This document shows positions 8,917-18,125 of a stretch of DNA of 64,000 nucleotides, piece by piece; position 1 is the first letter of the stretch, and each line of letters starts with the position of its first letter. This DNA is from Isosphaera sp. (GTDB lineage Bacteria > Planctomycetota > Planctomycetia > Gemmatales > Gemmataceae): the NCBI GenBank assembly GCA_013822345.1, contig PNKH01000031.1, positions 1 through 64,000 on the forward strand, read 5' to 3'. The position numbers were made by a program, and so were the translations under genes. The notes below the pieces were generated by a model. It worked only from the letters and a program-made list of their open reading frames with translations, ran no database searches and was not told where the DNA came from.

Positions 8917-9692
8917 TGGATCTGCTGAGCCAGCACGAGGCGTTCCTGCGGGCGATCTTCGACGCCCCGGACGACGACACGCCGCGCCTGGTGTACGCCG
9001 ACTTCCTGGAAGAGAACGGCGAGGCGGACCGGGCCGAGTTCATCCGCGTGTCGTGCGAGTACGACCGACTGATGCGGACCGCCTCGACGGACGAGGAGAG
9101 CGAGCGACACCGTGCCGCGTTCGTGCGAAAGGGGGAACTCGAACGCGACCTCTGGGAGGCGGACTCGCACCGCTTCGCCGAGATCGGGAGGTACCGCCGA
9201 GGGTTCCGATACGGCACCGGTCACACTCGGGCCGCCGTGGCCGTGTTGTCCTCCCTGGAGGGGGCGCGTGAAACTGCAGTCGCCGCCCACCCCGAATGGT
9301 TCGGGGCACTACACCTGACACTGGCGGACGGGGTCATCAACACACCGGACCAAGTACGGGTGCTGTTCGAGTCGCCGGCCCTCGCGAAGGTCAGGTACCT
9401 CGAACTACAGGGCGAAGAGAAGCAGACCGACGCCGCGGGCGATGGGTACTTTGTCCACGTGCCGGTCATCACCAACTCCGGCGTCGAGGCACTCGTCCGG
9501 CACCGCGGCGTCCGGCGGCTCTCTCTCCTCGACCTGCGGAACAATAACCTCGACAACGACGCGGCCCGCGCCCTCGTCCGGTCTCCGTACCTCGACGACC
9601 TGAAGCGCCTCCTCCTGCTGGACGGCAACCGTCTCCGCGGGAAGGTATGGCAGCAGGTGGTCGAGCGGTTCGGCGAGGACGTGGTCGGGTGA
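8916..9692 (+). CDS. TIGR02996 domain protein with leucine-rich-repeat-like C-terminus
   Basis: A 258-residue protein. Residues 1-50 (HEAFLRAIFDAPDDDTPRLV, then YADFLEENGEADRAEFIRV) are a textbook TIGR02996 module, a domain strongly expanded in Gemmata and relatives. The C-terminal 60 residues (VRRLSLLDLRNNNLDND and LKRLLLLDGNRLRGK) resemble one or two leucine-rich repeats, a common partner of TIGR02996. The start overlaps the argC stop by one base. No enzymatic motif is visible; a protein-protein interaction role is plausible but unproven. Confidence 0.85.
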   Translation: MDLLSQHEAFLRAIFDAPDDDTPRLVYADFLEENGEADRAEFIRVSCEYDRLMRTASTDEESERHRAAFVRKGELERDLWEADSHRFAEIGRYRRGFRYGTGHTRAAVAVLSSLEGARETAVAAHPEWFGALHLTLADGVINTPDQVRVLFESPALAKVRYLELQGEEKQTDAAGDGYFVHVPVITNSGVEALVRHRGVRRLSLLDLRNNNLDNDAARALVRSPYLDDLKRLLLLDGNRLRGKVWQQVVERFGEDVVG

Positions 9693-9720
9693 CGGTCCGG
9701 ACACCGACGGAGACGGGACG

Positions 9721-10371
9721 ATGCACACGCTGCTCACGCTCGCCGCGCTGGTCGCGGCCGACCAACCCCTCACGGCCAAGGTCGAGAAGGCCGACCCGCC
9801 GGCCAAGCTCGCCGACGCGGTCCGCACCCTCCTCGACGACCAGGCCCTCGTCGTCCGCCGCGGCGCCGCGGTCGTCCTGCGGGTCTGGTTCCGCAACCCG
9901 ATCCCGGTCAAGGCCACCGAAGAGCAGGTCAAGAACGGCCTCACCTACCGCGAGATCCCCGAGGGCACCCTCGTCGGGGCGGTCGAGTTCCCGGAGACGT
10001 TCACCGACTACCGCAAGCAGGAACTCCCCGCCGGCGCCTACACCCTCCGGTTCGCCGTCCAGCCGGACATCGGCGACCACACCGGAACCGCCCCGCACCC
10101 GGACTTCTGCCTCCTCTGCCGGGCGGCCGACGACAAGGACCCCGAGCCGGTCGAGGTGAAGAAGCTGGTCGAGGTCAGCAGCAAGGTGAACGAGGGCCGG
10201 CACCCGGCCGTCCTGCTGCTGTGGCCGAACAACGGCAAGGACGTCGGCGTGACGGTGCTCGACAAGGGGAACGGGGTGTCCGTCGCCACGGTGCGGCGGC
10301 CGGTCGCCGCCGGGGAGGTGAAGACGACGCTCGGGTTCGCGGTCACCGTGGCCGGGGTGCGGAAGGAGTGA
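9721..10371 (+). CDS. Conserved hypothetical protein, probably exported
   Basis: A 216-residue protein with a short hydrophobic N-terminus (MHTLLTLAALVAAD) that could be a signal peptide. The mature part looks beta-rich, with LVVRRGAAVVLRVWF, YTLRFAVQPDIGDHTGTAP and a C-terminal VKTTLGFAVTVAGV. The DHTG..PHPDFCLLC stretch is reminiscent of proteins that bind a ligand or metal, but I cannot assign a family. GGAG lies upstream of the ATG. The gene is 28 bases after the TIGR02996 gene and may be co-transcribed with it. Inverted repeat B1 follows. Confidence 0.6.
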   Translation: MHTLLTLAALVAADQPLTAKVEKADPPAKLADAVRTLLDDQALVVRRGAAVVLRVWFRNPIPVKATEEQVKNGLTYREIPEGTLVGAVEFPETFTDYRKQELPAGAYTLRFAVQPDIGDHTGTAPHPDFCLLCRAADDKDPEPVEVKKLVEVSSKVNEGRHPAVLLLWPNNGKDVGVTVLDKGNGVSVATVRRPVAAGEVKTTLGFAVTVAGVRKE

Positions 10372-10390
10372 CGGTTTCTGTGGCCGGAAG

Positions 10391-10454
10391 TGCGGGAGGG
10401 CGAGGCTCCTGCCGAGCCGAAGCGCAGGCTCGGCAGGAGCCTCGCCCTCCCGCA
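10391..10454. repeat. Inverted repeat, family B (copy 1)
   Basis: Perfect 28-base arms (10391-10418 and 10427-10454) with an 8-base loop. The core is GGGAGGGCGAGGCTCCTGCC. It fills the convergent gap between the hypothetical gene and the first kinase gene. Close copies occur at 37280-37346 and 41761-41823. Confidence 0.92.
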
Positions 10455-10471
10455 CCGCAGCCAACCTCGCC

Positions 10472-12925
10472 TCACGGCGCCCCGACCCGCACCCTGTTCG
10501 GGCCGAACTCCGGCGGGCCGCCGGGGAACCGCAGGAAGGTGGCGTCGTCGTCCGGGTTCGGCGGCGGCAGCTGCGGGGCCTCCAGCGGCCCGGACTTGAT
10601 CCCGGCGTTCCCCGCCTCGGCCCCCGGGCCGCGGGCGTTGTCGGCCGAGGTCACCCCGCCGATCGGCTCCTTCCCCCCCCGCAGCCGGGCGACCGGGAAC
10701 GCGCCGGCGAAGTAGTTCCGGGCCACCGTCACCTCGAACCGCCCGGCCGGCTGCGGCGTCCCCGGGGCGGCCCGCAGGTCGAAGTCCACCCCGGCCCGGC
10801 AGTTCAAGAAGGTGTTCCCGGTCACGTCCGCCTTGACCACCTTCCCGGTCGGCACCCGGAGGAACAGCACCCCCGCGTCCGCCCCGAAGAACCGGTTCCC
10901 GGTCACCTCCACGTCGACCGCCGGGCCGTCCACCCGGACCGCCGTCCCGTCCCCCTCGAACCGCCCGTTCCGGACCGCCACCCGGGCCGTGTCGACGTTC
11001 GCCGACGCGGCCAGCAGCACCCCGGTCTGGATCGGGCCGCCGAGCACCACCCGCACCCGGTCCAGCACCGCCGGCCCGCTGACGTTCTGCAACCGCACCC
11101 CGGCGGACCTCACCCGCCGGACCGTCACCCCCTCCACCGCCAGGCCCGGGCACGCCCCGCTCACCTGCACCCCCACGTCCGCCTTCCCGGCCCCGTCGAA
11201 CTCGACGTTCCGCAGCCGCAGCCCGTCCACCCCGACGGCGTCCAGCATCACCCCGCCCGACCCGTTGAACTCCACCACCGGCGGCCGGCCGTCGGCCGTC
11301 GCCCCCTCGATGACGAGGTTCTGGTGCCGGGCCCGGTCGAGCCGCACCCCGCCCTCCAGGTGGCGGGCGCGGGTCAGGGCGATGGTGTCCCCGGGCCGCA
11401 CCTTCCCGAGGGCGTCCCGGAGGGTCGGGACCGCCCCCTCCCCGTCCCCCACCACCACCCGCTGCGGCCCGGACGGGGTCCCCGGCTGGTCGGGCTTCGA
11501 CGGGCCGGAGAAGGCGAGGTACGCCCCGGCGGCCACCCCGGCGAGGAGCAGCAGGCCGGCCGCCGCGTACCAGACCCGGCGGGACCGCGGCCGGGCCGGC
11601 GGCGGAGCCGGGCGGCGGACGAGCGGGTCACTCCGGGCGGCCCGGCGGCCGGCCTCCTTCCGGTCCGCGGCCGGGGTGTCCTCGGCCGCGTCCAGGGTCT
11701 CCCAGACGGCGGCCGACGGGGTCGCGGCGACGGCCGGGGCGGCCGCCGGGGCCGGGGTGGCGGCGACCGCGGCCGGCTGCACCCGGGCGTACACCCCGGA
11801 CGCGGCCGCCCCGGGGGGCATGGTCGCCGGCCCCCGCCCGGCGGCCGCCGGCGACACCTGCGGCATCTCCCGGTCCGGCGGGACCGGGATCTGGGTCGTC
11901 AGCACCCGGTCGGCCAGGGCGGCCATCACCTCGGCCGGCGCCTGGTACCGGTCGGCCGGCTTCTTCGCGGTCATCTTCTCGACCACCGCGGCCACGTCGT
12001 CCGGCACCTCCGGGCGGAGCGACCGGACCGGCCGCGGCGGGCGGGTCTGGTGCCACAACAGCTTCTGGGCGACCGACCCCTCGGGGAACAGCGGGCTGCC
12101 GGTCAGCAGGTAGTAGAACGTCGCCCCCAGCGAGTAGATGTCGGCCCGGATGTCGACGGTGTGGCTCTCGATCGCCTGCTCCGGGGCGAGGTAGTCGGCC
12201 GTCCCGAGGACGTTCTCGTCGTACTTCTTGGTGAGCACGTCGTCCTCGTCGTGGAAGAACCGGGCCAGCCCGAGGTCGAGGATCTTCACCACCCCGGCCC
12301 GGTCCAGCAGGATGTTCCCCGGCTTGATGTCCCGGTGGACCAGCCCCATCTCGTGGGCGTGCCGGAGGCCCTCGGCGGCCCCGTACACGTAGTGGCAGGC
12401 CCGGAGCACGTCGAGCGGCCCGTGCCGCTTCACCAGGTCCTGCAGATTCGTCCCGTCGACGTACTCCATGACGAGGAAGTGGAGGTTCTCGTCCTGGTCG
12501 ATGTCGTAGGCCCGGACGATGTTCGGGTGGTCGACGGCGGCGACCGCCCGGGCCTCCCGGTAGAACCGCTCCCGGCTGCTCGGGTCGTCTGCCTTGGCCG
12601 CCGGCAGCACCTTGATCGCCACCCGCCGCCGCATCAGCTTGTGCTCGCACAGGAACACCTGGGCCATCCCCCCGGCCCCGAGCTTCTCGAGCACCTTGTA
12701 CTTGCCGATGGTGAACCGCTTGTACTTCCCCTGGAGGAGCTGCTCGGCCTGGAAGTAGGTCAGGAGCCCGTCCCGGACGAGCACCCCGGCCAGCTTCTGC
12801 GGGTCGTCGGGGACGCCGGACCGGGCGGACAGGGACTGGAGGTGGGTCTTGAGCTTGGCCTCGTCGGCGACCCCGCTCTTCCGGACCAGGTCGAGGAGCT
12901 CGTCGGCGGTGGCGGGGGCGGGCAT
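10472..12925 (-). CDS. Membrane Ser/Thr protein kinase with extracytoplasmic beta-helix domain
   Basis: An 817-residue Hanks-type kinase. Residues 1-70 are a helical planctomycete extension (TADELLDLVRKSGV). The kinase domain spans about 75-340, with glycine loop KLGAGGMAQVF, Lys105 in VAIKVL, catalytic Asp199 in HRDIKPGNILLD, DLG (Asp217) in place of DFG, and APEQ. A Pro/Ala-rich linker leads to one transmembrane helix (VWYAAAGLLLLAGVAAGAYL). The outside part has repeated short beta motifs (LVIEGATADG, LRLRNVEFDGAG, VEVTGNRFFG) typical of a right-handed parallel beta-helix, perhaps a carbohydrate sensor. The start at 12925 has GGAGAGGG upstream. Confidence 0.88.
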   Translation of the reverse strand: MPAPATADELLDLVRKSGVADEAKLKTHLQSLSARSGVPDDPQKLAGVLVRDGLLTYFQAEQLLQGKYKRFTIGKYKVLEKLGAGGMAQVFLCEHKLMRRRVAIKVLPAAKADDPSSRERFYREARAVAAVDHPNIVRAYDIDQDENLHFLVMEYVDGTNLQDLVKRHGPLDVLRACHYVYGAAEGLRHAHEMGLVHRDIKPGNILLDRAGVVKILDLGLARFFHDEDDVLTKKYDENVLGTADYLAPEQAIESHTVDIRADIYSLGATFYYLLTGSPLFPEGSVAQKLLWHQTRPPRPVRSLRPEVPDDVAAVVEKMTAKKPADRYQAPAEVMAALADRVLTTQIPVPPDREMPQVSPAAAGRGPATMPPGAAASGVYARVQPAAVAATPAPAAAPAVAATPSAAVWETLDAAEDTPAADRKEAGRRAARSDPLVRRPAPPPARPRSRRVWYAAAGLLLLAGVAAGAYLAFSGPSKPDQPGTPSGPQRVVVGDGEGAVPTLRDALGKVRPGDTIALTRARHLEGGVRLDRARHQNLVIEGATADGRPPVVEFNGSGGVMLDAVGVDGLRLRNVEFDGAGKADVGVQVSGACPGLAVEGVTVRRVRSAGVRLQNVSGPAVLDRVRVVLGGPIQTGVLLAASANVDTARVAVRNGRFEGDGTAVRVDGPAVDVEVTGNRFFGADAGVLFLRVPTGKVVKADVTGNTFLNCRAGVDFDLRAAPGTPQPAGRFEVTVARNYFAGAFPVARLRGGKEPIGGVTSADNARGPGAEAGNAGIKSGPLEAPQLPPPNPDDDATFLRFPGGPPEFGPNRVRVGAP

Positions 12926-12996
12926 CGGGAACCCTCTCCGGCGGGGCGGGCCCGGAACGGAGGTCGCGCGGGCGGCTCCCGGCGGGGGCCGCGGCA

Positions 12997-13002
12997 ACTA
13001 TA
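12997..13002 (-). promoter_or_regulatory. Possible -10 box for the beta-helix kinase
   Basis: On the minus strand TATAGT lies 72 bases before the ATG at 12925, in the 128-base gap between the two kinase genes. No convincing -35 element is seen. If used, the second kinase can be expressed independently of the first. Confidence 0.3.
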
Positions 13003-13053
13003 CGTCAGACCCGGGCGCGACGGGGGAGGGAATCCGCCGCCCGGGGGCGGGGG

Positions 13054-14940
13054 TCACCGCTCGGGGACGACGACGATCTGCTTGAGCAACCCCACCTCGA
13101 TCCCGGCGGTCCCGCGGGCCGGGTCCCGGGTCAGCTTCCCGCGGACCCGGATCGTCTTCCCGCTGTACTGCGCCAGGACCTCCTCCGGGGTCCGCCCGGA
13201 CACCTCGATCGCCCGCGGCTTGATCTGGGCGGCGAAGTTCCCCCGCTCCCGGGGGGCGGACCGCGAGTTCAGGTTGGTGGGGGCGTCGCCCCCGGTGGAC
13301 AGGACCTTGAACTCCACCGTCAGCACCGTCCCGGGCGGGTACTTGTTCGTCTCGTCCGGGGTGTACGCCGCCTCGTCGAACGCGGGGGTCGGGACCGAGT
13401 CCGGGTCCGGGCCCTTCTCGCCCCGGCCGATGTAGTACGCGGCCACCGCCCCGACCAACAGCAGCAGGGTGGCCAACACCCCGATCACGATGTACAGCCC
13501 GGTCCGCCGGGCCGGGACGACGATCACCGTGCCCGGCCCGGCCGCGGCCGCCGCGGCCGGCACCAGGTCGGGGCGGTTCGGGAGCGGGGAGGTCGGGGAC
13601 GCGCTGGCCCGGGAGGTGGACACCGGCCCGGCCACCGGCACCCCGGACGGGTCCCGGGTCGGGTAGGCCGGGTTCGACCCGCCGGACAGGGCCGGGAACG
13701 GGGTGGTGACCCCCGCCCCGCGGGCCACCCGGCCGGAGCTGCCCGGCCCCGCCGCCCGCCCGAACACCCCCCGCCCGGGGGCGAACAGCACCCGGGCCAG
13801 GCTCGGGGCCGACCCGGTCCCAGCTGCCGGCCCGGCCAGGGCCTGGACCAGCGGGCAGTGGACCGGCATCTCCTTCGGCGGCGGCGGGTCGGCCGGCAGG
13901 TCGGCCCACTCCCCGAGGGCGTCGGCCACCTCGATCGGCAGCTGGTACCGGTCGGCCGGGTCCTTCGCCATCATCTTCCGCAGGACCGCCAGGATCCCGG
14001 CCGGCACGTCCGCCCGGAACGACTCGACCGGCCGCGGCTCCCGGGTCTGGTGGGCGACCAGCTTGGCCGCGATCGTCCCGTCCGGGAACGGGGTCTGGCC
14101 GGTCAGCATGAAGTACAGGGTGCCGCCCAGGGCGTAGATGTCCGCCCGGATGTCGACCATGTTCGAGACGGCTTGTTCCGGGGCCAGGTAGTCGGCCGTC
14201 CCGAGGACGCACTTGTCGTCGTACTTCTCGGTGACGCTATCCTGCTGCTTGTTGAAGAACCGGGCCAGGCCCATGTCCAGGACCTTGATCACCCCGGTCC
14301 GGTCGAGCAGCAGGTTCCCGGGCTTGATGTCCCGGTGGACCATCCCGAGCTCGTGGGCGTGCTGCATCCCGACGGCCGACTGGGCGACGTAGTGGGCCGC
14401 CCGGACCGGGTCGAACCACCGCTTCTCCATCGCGTACCGGGCGACCACCTCCTGCAGGCTGGTCCCGTCGACGTACTCCATGACCAGGAAGTGGAGCTTC
14501 TCGTAGTGGTCGATGTCGTAGGCCCGGACGATGTTCGGGTGGTCCAGCGCCGCGACCGCCCGGGCCTCCCGGTAGAACCGCTCCTCGTTCGACCGGTCCT
14601 CCAGCTTCTCGACCGGGAGCACCTTCAGGGCGACGAGCCGCCGCATCAGGGTGTGCTCGCACAGGTACACCGCCCCCATCCCGCCGGCCCCGATCAGCTC
14701 CAGGAGCCGGTACTTCGACCCGATGGTGAACCGCTTGTACCGGCCGAGCTTGAGCTGCTTGGCCTGGAAGAAGGTGAGGAGGGACTCGCGGACGAGCAGG
14801 GCGGCGGCGGCGTCGACGGTGGTCGGGAGGGTGCCGGCCGCCCGCCCGCGGTCCAGCACCTCGTCGAGCCGGCCTTCCGGCAGCAGCCCGCTGCGGCGGA
14901 CGAGGTCGAGGAACTCGGGCACGGAGGCGGGTGCCGGCAT
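13054..14940 (-). CDS. Membrane Ser/Thr protein kinase with small C-terminal OB-like domain
   Basis: A 628-residue paralogue of the neighbouring kinase. Its N-terminal extension (VPEFLDLVRRSGLLPEGRLD) is related to that of the first. The kinase core has ELIGAGGMGAVYLCEH, VALKVL, HRDIKPGNLLLD, DMGLARF in place of DFG, and APEQ. A long Pro/Gly/Ala linker is followed by a transmembrane helix (TGLYIVIGVLATLLLLVGAV). The last 100 residues contain SGKTIRVRGKLTRDPARG and GLLKQIVVV, a beta pattern resembling an OB-fold; that reading is tentative. GAGG precedes the ATG at 14940. The two kinases share high identity in the core and probably arose by duplication. Confidence 0.88.
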   Translation of the reverse strand: MPAPASVPEFLDLVRRSGLLPEGRLDEVLDRGRAAGTLPTTVDAAAALLVRESLLTFFQAKQLKLGRYKRFTIGSKYRLLELIGAGGMGAVYLCEHTLMRRLVALKVLPVEKLEDRSNEERFYREARAVAALDHPNIVRAYDIDHYEKLHFLVMEYVDGTSLQEVVARYAMEKRWFDPVRAAHYVAQSAVGMQHAHELGMVHRDIKPGNLLLDRTGVIKVLDMGLARFFNKQQDSVTEKYDDKCVLGTADYLAPEQAVSNMVDIRADIYALGGTLYFMLTGQTPFPDGTIAAKLVAHQTREPRPVESFRADVPAGILAVLRKMMAKDPADRYQLPIEVADALGEWADLPADPPPPKEMPVHCPLVQALAGPAAGTGSAPSLARVLFAPGRGVFGRAAGPGSSGRVARGAGVTTPFPALSGGSNPAYPTRDPSGVPVAGPVSTSRASASPTSPLPNRPDLVPAAAAAAGPGTVIVVPARRTGLYIVIGVLATLLLLVGAVAAYYIGRGEKGPDPDSVPTPAFDEAAYTPDETNKYPPGTVLTVEFKVLSTGGDAPTNLNSRSAPRERGNFAAQIKPRAIEVSGRTPEEVLAQYSGKTIRVRGKLTRDPARGTAGIEVGLLKQIVVVPER

Positions 14941-15163
14941 GTGCAGTCCTCGTCCCGGGGGGGCCGGCTCGCCCCGCCCGGCGCCCGGCGAAGGGCGCGC
15001 CGGGTCGGGTCCACAGGTCGTGACAAATAATCTTGCGGTAGCAGCGGGCCGGAGCAAGGGAGCGGTTTGAATTTTGCCGGGAAATCGACCCCGGCCCGGA
15101 CCCCCATCGCATTCAGCCCGCGCCCCCCACCCGCCCCGGCCTACGCCCCGCGGCCCATCACGG

Positions 15164-15169
15164 TATCAT
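15164..15169 (+). promoter_or_regulatory. Possible -10 box for the molybdopterin oxidoreductase gene
   Basis: TATCAT lies 31 bases before the ATG at 15200. The same hexamer precedes several other genes in the window (60287, 63125, minus strand at 41240). No -35 hexamer is evident. Confidence 0.35.
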
Positions 15170-15199
15170 AGCAACACCCGCGGCCCCCGAGGCAACCCG

Positions 15200-17347
15200 A
15201 TGCGGCGCGAACTCGCGACGGTGACGGCCGTCTGCCCCCACGACTGCCCCGACACCTGCGGCATGGTGGTGACCGTCGAGGCCGGCCGGGCGGTGGCCCT
15301 CCGCGGCGACCCGGACCACCCGTTCACCCGCGGGTTCCTGTGCCAGAAGGTCGCCAACTACCTCGACCGGGTGTACCACCCGGACCGCGTCCTGCACCCG
15401 TTGCGGCGGGTCGGGCCGAAGGGGAGCGGTCGGTTCGAGCGGACCACCTGGCCGGACGCCGTCCGCGAGATCGCGGCGCGGTTCAAGTCGATCGCCGCCT
15501 CGCCCGACGGCCCGCAGGCGGTGCTGCCGTACAGCTACGCCGGGACGATGGGGAAGCTGATGTACGGGAGCCTCGACCGGCGGTTCTTCCACCGCCTCGG
15601 GGCCAGCCTGCTCGACCGCACCATCTGCGCCACCGCCGGGGCCGCCGGGTGCGACGTCACCCTCGGCACCCGGGCGATGACCGACCCCGAGGCCGCCGTC
15701 GACTGCCGGCTGATCGTCAACTGGGGGTCGAACACGGCGGTCACCAACACCCACTTCTGGCGGGTCGAGCACGAGGCCCGGAAGCGCGGGGCGAAGATCG
15801 TCACGATCGACCCCTACCAGTCGCCGACCGCCAAGCGGTCGGACTGGTGGCTCCCAATTCGCCCGGGGACCGACGCGGCGCTGGCCCTCGGGGTGATGCA
15901 CGTCATCTTCCGCGAGGGGTGGCAGGACCAGGCGTACCTGGACGCCCACTGCGTCGGGGCGGCGGAACTGCGGGCCCGGGTGCTGGCGGAATACCCGGTC
16001 GATCGAGTATCCGGGATTACGGGCCTCACGGGTGAAGAAATTGAGAAATTCGCACAGGATTACGCCCGGAGTAAACACCTCTTCGGCGGCCCCGCACTGA
16101 TCCGTGTGAACTATGGCCTGCAGCGGCACGGCGGCGGCGGGATGGCGGTGCGGACGATCGTCTGCCTGCCGGCACTGGCCGGGGACTGGCGCCACCCCGG
16201 GGCCGGGGCGCTGCTCAGCACGAGCAAGGCGTACCCGTTCGACGACCACTACCTGACGCGGCCGGACCTGGTCCCGCCCGGCACCCGCACCGTGAACATG
16301 GTGCAACTCGCGGAGGCCCTGCACGGGGAAGTCTCCGGCCCGCCGGTGCGGGCGCTGTTCGTCTACAACTCCAACCCCGCGGCGGTCTGCCCGGACCAGT
16401 CGCGGGTGCTGTCCGGGCTGGCCCGCGAGGACCTGTTCACGGTCGTCCACGACCAGTTCCGGACCGACACCGCGGACTACGCGGACATCGTCCTGCCGGC
16501 GACGACGCAACTCGAGCACTTCGACCTGCACGGCAGCTACGGGCACCTCTACGTCCAGGCCAACAACCCGGCGATCGCGCCGCTCGGCGAGGCGAAGCCG
16601 AACACCGAGGTGTTCCGGCTCTTGGCCCGGGAGATGGGGTTCGAGCCGGAACTGTTCGAGGAGACGGACGAGGAGCTGGCGCGGCGGTGCCTGGGTTCCT
16701 GGACCGCGGCCGTCTCGGCCGCTGAGCTGTCGAGCGGGAGCGGCCGAGACGGCCGCGGTCCAGGCAACGCCTTCGACGGCATCACGCTGGAGGCAACGGA
16801 GGCCGGGCCGGTGCGGCTGAACCTGCCGCGGAACTGGGCCCCGTTCGCCGACGGCCGGTTCCCGACGCCGTCGGGGAAGTGCGAGCTGTACTCGGAGCGG
16901 GAGGCCCGGGCCGGCCGCGACCCGCTGCCGCACTACGTCCCCCCGCACGAGGACCCGCAGACCCGGCCGGACCTGGCGGCGAAGTACCCGCTGCAGCTGC
17001 TCACCCCGCCGGCCCCGTCGTTCCTGAACTCGACGTTCGCCAACCTCGACCAGCAGCGGAAGGCGGCCGGCGAGCGGACGCTGGAGATCCACCCGGACGA
17101 CGCGGCGCGGCGCGGCGTCGCAGACGGGGAGATGGTGCGGGTGTTCAACGGCCGGGGCCGGTTCCGGGCGCGGGCGGTGGTGGCGGAGACGGTGAAGCCG
17201 GGGGTGGTGGTGTCGCTCGGGCTGTGGTGGCGGCGGTGGACGGACGACGGGGTGAACTGCAACGCGACGACGAGCACGGCGACGACCGACCTGGGCGGCG
17301 GGGCGACGTTCTTCGACAACCTGGTCGAGGTGGAGCCGGCCCGATGA
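15200..17347 (+). CDS. Molybdopterin-dependent oxidoreductase, BisC/FdhA-like
   Basis: A 715-residue enzyme of the DMSO reductase superfamily. Cys12, Cys16, Cys20 (CPHDCPDTC) and Cys48 (RGFLCQKV) form an N-terminal 4Fe-4S site. The bis-MGD domains include NWGSNTAVTNTHFWRVEH, ALFVYNSNPAAVCPD and the C-terminal EIHPDDAARRGVADGEMVRV. There is no signal peptide, so it is probably cytoplasmic. Residues about 500-523 (starting SWTAAVSAAEL) are encoded by an inserted copy of repeat A and should be absent from relatives. Electron partner and substrate are not shown by the context. The stop overlaps the GNAT start (ATGA). Confidence 0.88.
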   Translation: MRRELATVTAVCPHDCPDTCGMVVTVEAGRAVALRGDPDHPFTRGFLCQKVANYLDRVYHPDRVLHPLRRVGPKGSGRFERTTWPDAVREIAARFKSIAASPDGPQAVLPYSYAGTMGKLMYGSLDRRFFHRLGASLLDRTICATAGAAGCDVTLGTRAMTDPEAAVDCRLIVNWGSNTAVTNTHFWRVEHEARKRGAKIVTIDPYQSPTAKRSDWWLPIRPGTDAALALGVMHVIFREGWQDQAYLDAHCVGAAELRARVLAEYPVDRVSGITGLTGEEIEKFAQDYARSKHLFGGPALIRVNYGLQRHGGGGMAVRTIVCLPALAGDWRHPGAGALLSTSKAYPFDDHYLTRPDLVPPGTRTVNMVQLAEALHGEVSGPPVRALFVYNSNPAAVCPDQSRVLSGLAREDLFTVVHDQFRTDTADYADIVLPATTQLEHFDLHGSYGHLYVQANNPAIAPLGEAKPNTEVFRLLAREMGFEPELFEETDEELARRCLGSWTAAVSAAELSSGSGRDGRGPGNAFDGITLEATEAGPVRLNLPRNWAPFADGRFPTPSGKCELYSEREARAGRDPLPHYVPPHEDPQTRPDLAAKYPLQLLTPPAPSFLNSTFANLDQQRKAAGERTLEIHPDDAARRGVADGEMVRVFNGRGRFRARAVVAETVKPGVVVSLGLWWRRWTDDGVNCNATTSTATTDLGGGATFFDNLVEVEPAR
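16698..16764. repeat. Inverted repeat, family A (copy 2), inside a coding region
   Basis: Perfect 26-base arms (16698-16723 and 16739-16764) with a 15-base loop lie within the molybdopterin oxidoreductase reading frame, which stays open through the element. The arms share the CTGGACCGCGGCCGTC core of copies at 3911 and 35334, with a C-to-T type change in the middle on both arms, keeping the pairing intact. Confidence 0.92.
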
Positions 17348-17955
17348 CCGTCCCGGTGGTCGAGCGGCTGACCCGGCGGGACGAGCGGGCGGCGGTCGCG
17401 TCGCTGTCGGAGGCGTTCGCCGACTACCAGTTCCTCACCACCCTGTGCCCCGACCCGGCCCGCCGGGCGCGGGCGGTCGGCCCGTACTGCCGGCTGCTGT
17501 TCCGGATCGCGGCCCGTCGCGGGGCGGTGTTCGCGACCGCCGACCGGGCGGCCGTGGCCTGTACGTTCCCGCCGGGGTCGGAGTGGCCGGGGGCGTGGGC
17601 GTACCTGCGGGCCGGGGTGCTGTCGGCGGCGTGGCGGCTCGGGTTCCGTTCCGGGTGGCGGTTCTTGCGCCTCGGGTCGTGGTTCGACGCCACCCGGGCG
17701 AAGCACGTCGGCGGCCGGCCGCACTGGTACGTGATCCTGCTCGGGGTGCGGCCGGCGGCGCAGGGGCGGGGGCTGGGCCGGGCGGTGCTGGGGCCGGTGT
17801 TCGCGGCGGCGGACCGGGCCGGGGTGCCGGTGTACCTGGAGACGGTGCCGGAGGCGAACGTGGCGGTGTACCGGCGGCTCGGGTTCGACCTGGTCGGGCG
17901 GACCGAGTTCCCCGGCGGGCTGCCGAACTGGGAGCTGTGCCGCGAGCCGCGGTGA
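17344..17955 (+). CDS. GNAT family N-acetyltransferase
   Basis: A 203-residue acetyltransferase. The acetyl-CoA-binding motif A is WYVILLGVRPAAQGRGLGRA (about residues 128-147), with the Q/RxxGxG/A signature. The later NVAVYRRLGFDLVGR is the motif B region. The N-terminal half, with EAFADYQFLTTLCPDP, resembles a GNAT subgroup often found in planctomycetes and actinobacteria. The ATG overlaps the preceding stop by four bases (ATGA), so translation is probably coupled to the oxidoreductase. Substrate unknown. Confidence 0.85.
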   Translation: MTVPVVERLTRRDERAAVASLSEAFADYQFLTTLCPDPARRARAVGPYCRLLFRIAARRGAVFATADRAAVACTFPPGSEWPGAWAYLRAGVLSAAWRLGFRSGWRFLRLGSWFDATRAKHVGGRPHWYVILLGVRPAAQGRGLGRAVLGPVFAAADRAGVPVYLETVPEANVAVYRRLGFDLVGRTEFPGGLPNWELCREPR

Positions 17956-18053
17956 CGGGTTCACGTCGGGCCGGCATCCACGGGTGAAGTGACTCGGGCA
18001 GCGGAATGGGTTTCTCCGCCGCGATTCCAGGGCGGGTTGCAGGTTTGTGTGGC

Positions 18054-18103
18054 GCCGCCGCTTGCCGCTTGCGGGCGGTGCCCGCAACGCCGCAAGCGGC
18101 GAC
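18054..18103. repeat. Inverted repeat, family C (copy 1, imperfect)
   Basis: Imperfect arms built on CGCCGCTTGC...GCAAGCGGCG lie in the convergent gap between the GNAT and transsulfuration genes. A cleaner copy with 20-base perfect arms is at 63019-63063. The rest of the 170-base gap (17956-18125) shows nothing else I can name. Confidence 0.75.
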
Positions 18104-18125
18104 CTACGCGGTCGTGAAACGCGCC

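Noticed and set aside
15021-15060. An AT-rich stretch before the second kinase gene, considered as a promoter
   Set aside because: A minus-strand TTGCTC and GATTAT can be paired, but the spacing (about 19) is poor and there is no supporting conservation, so it was not listed.
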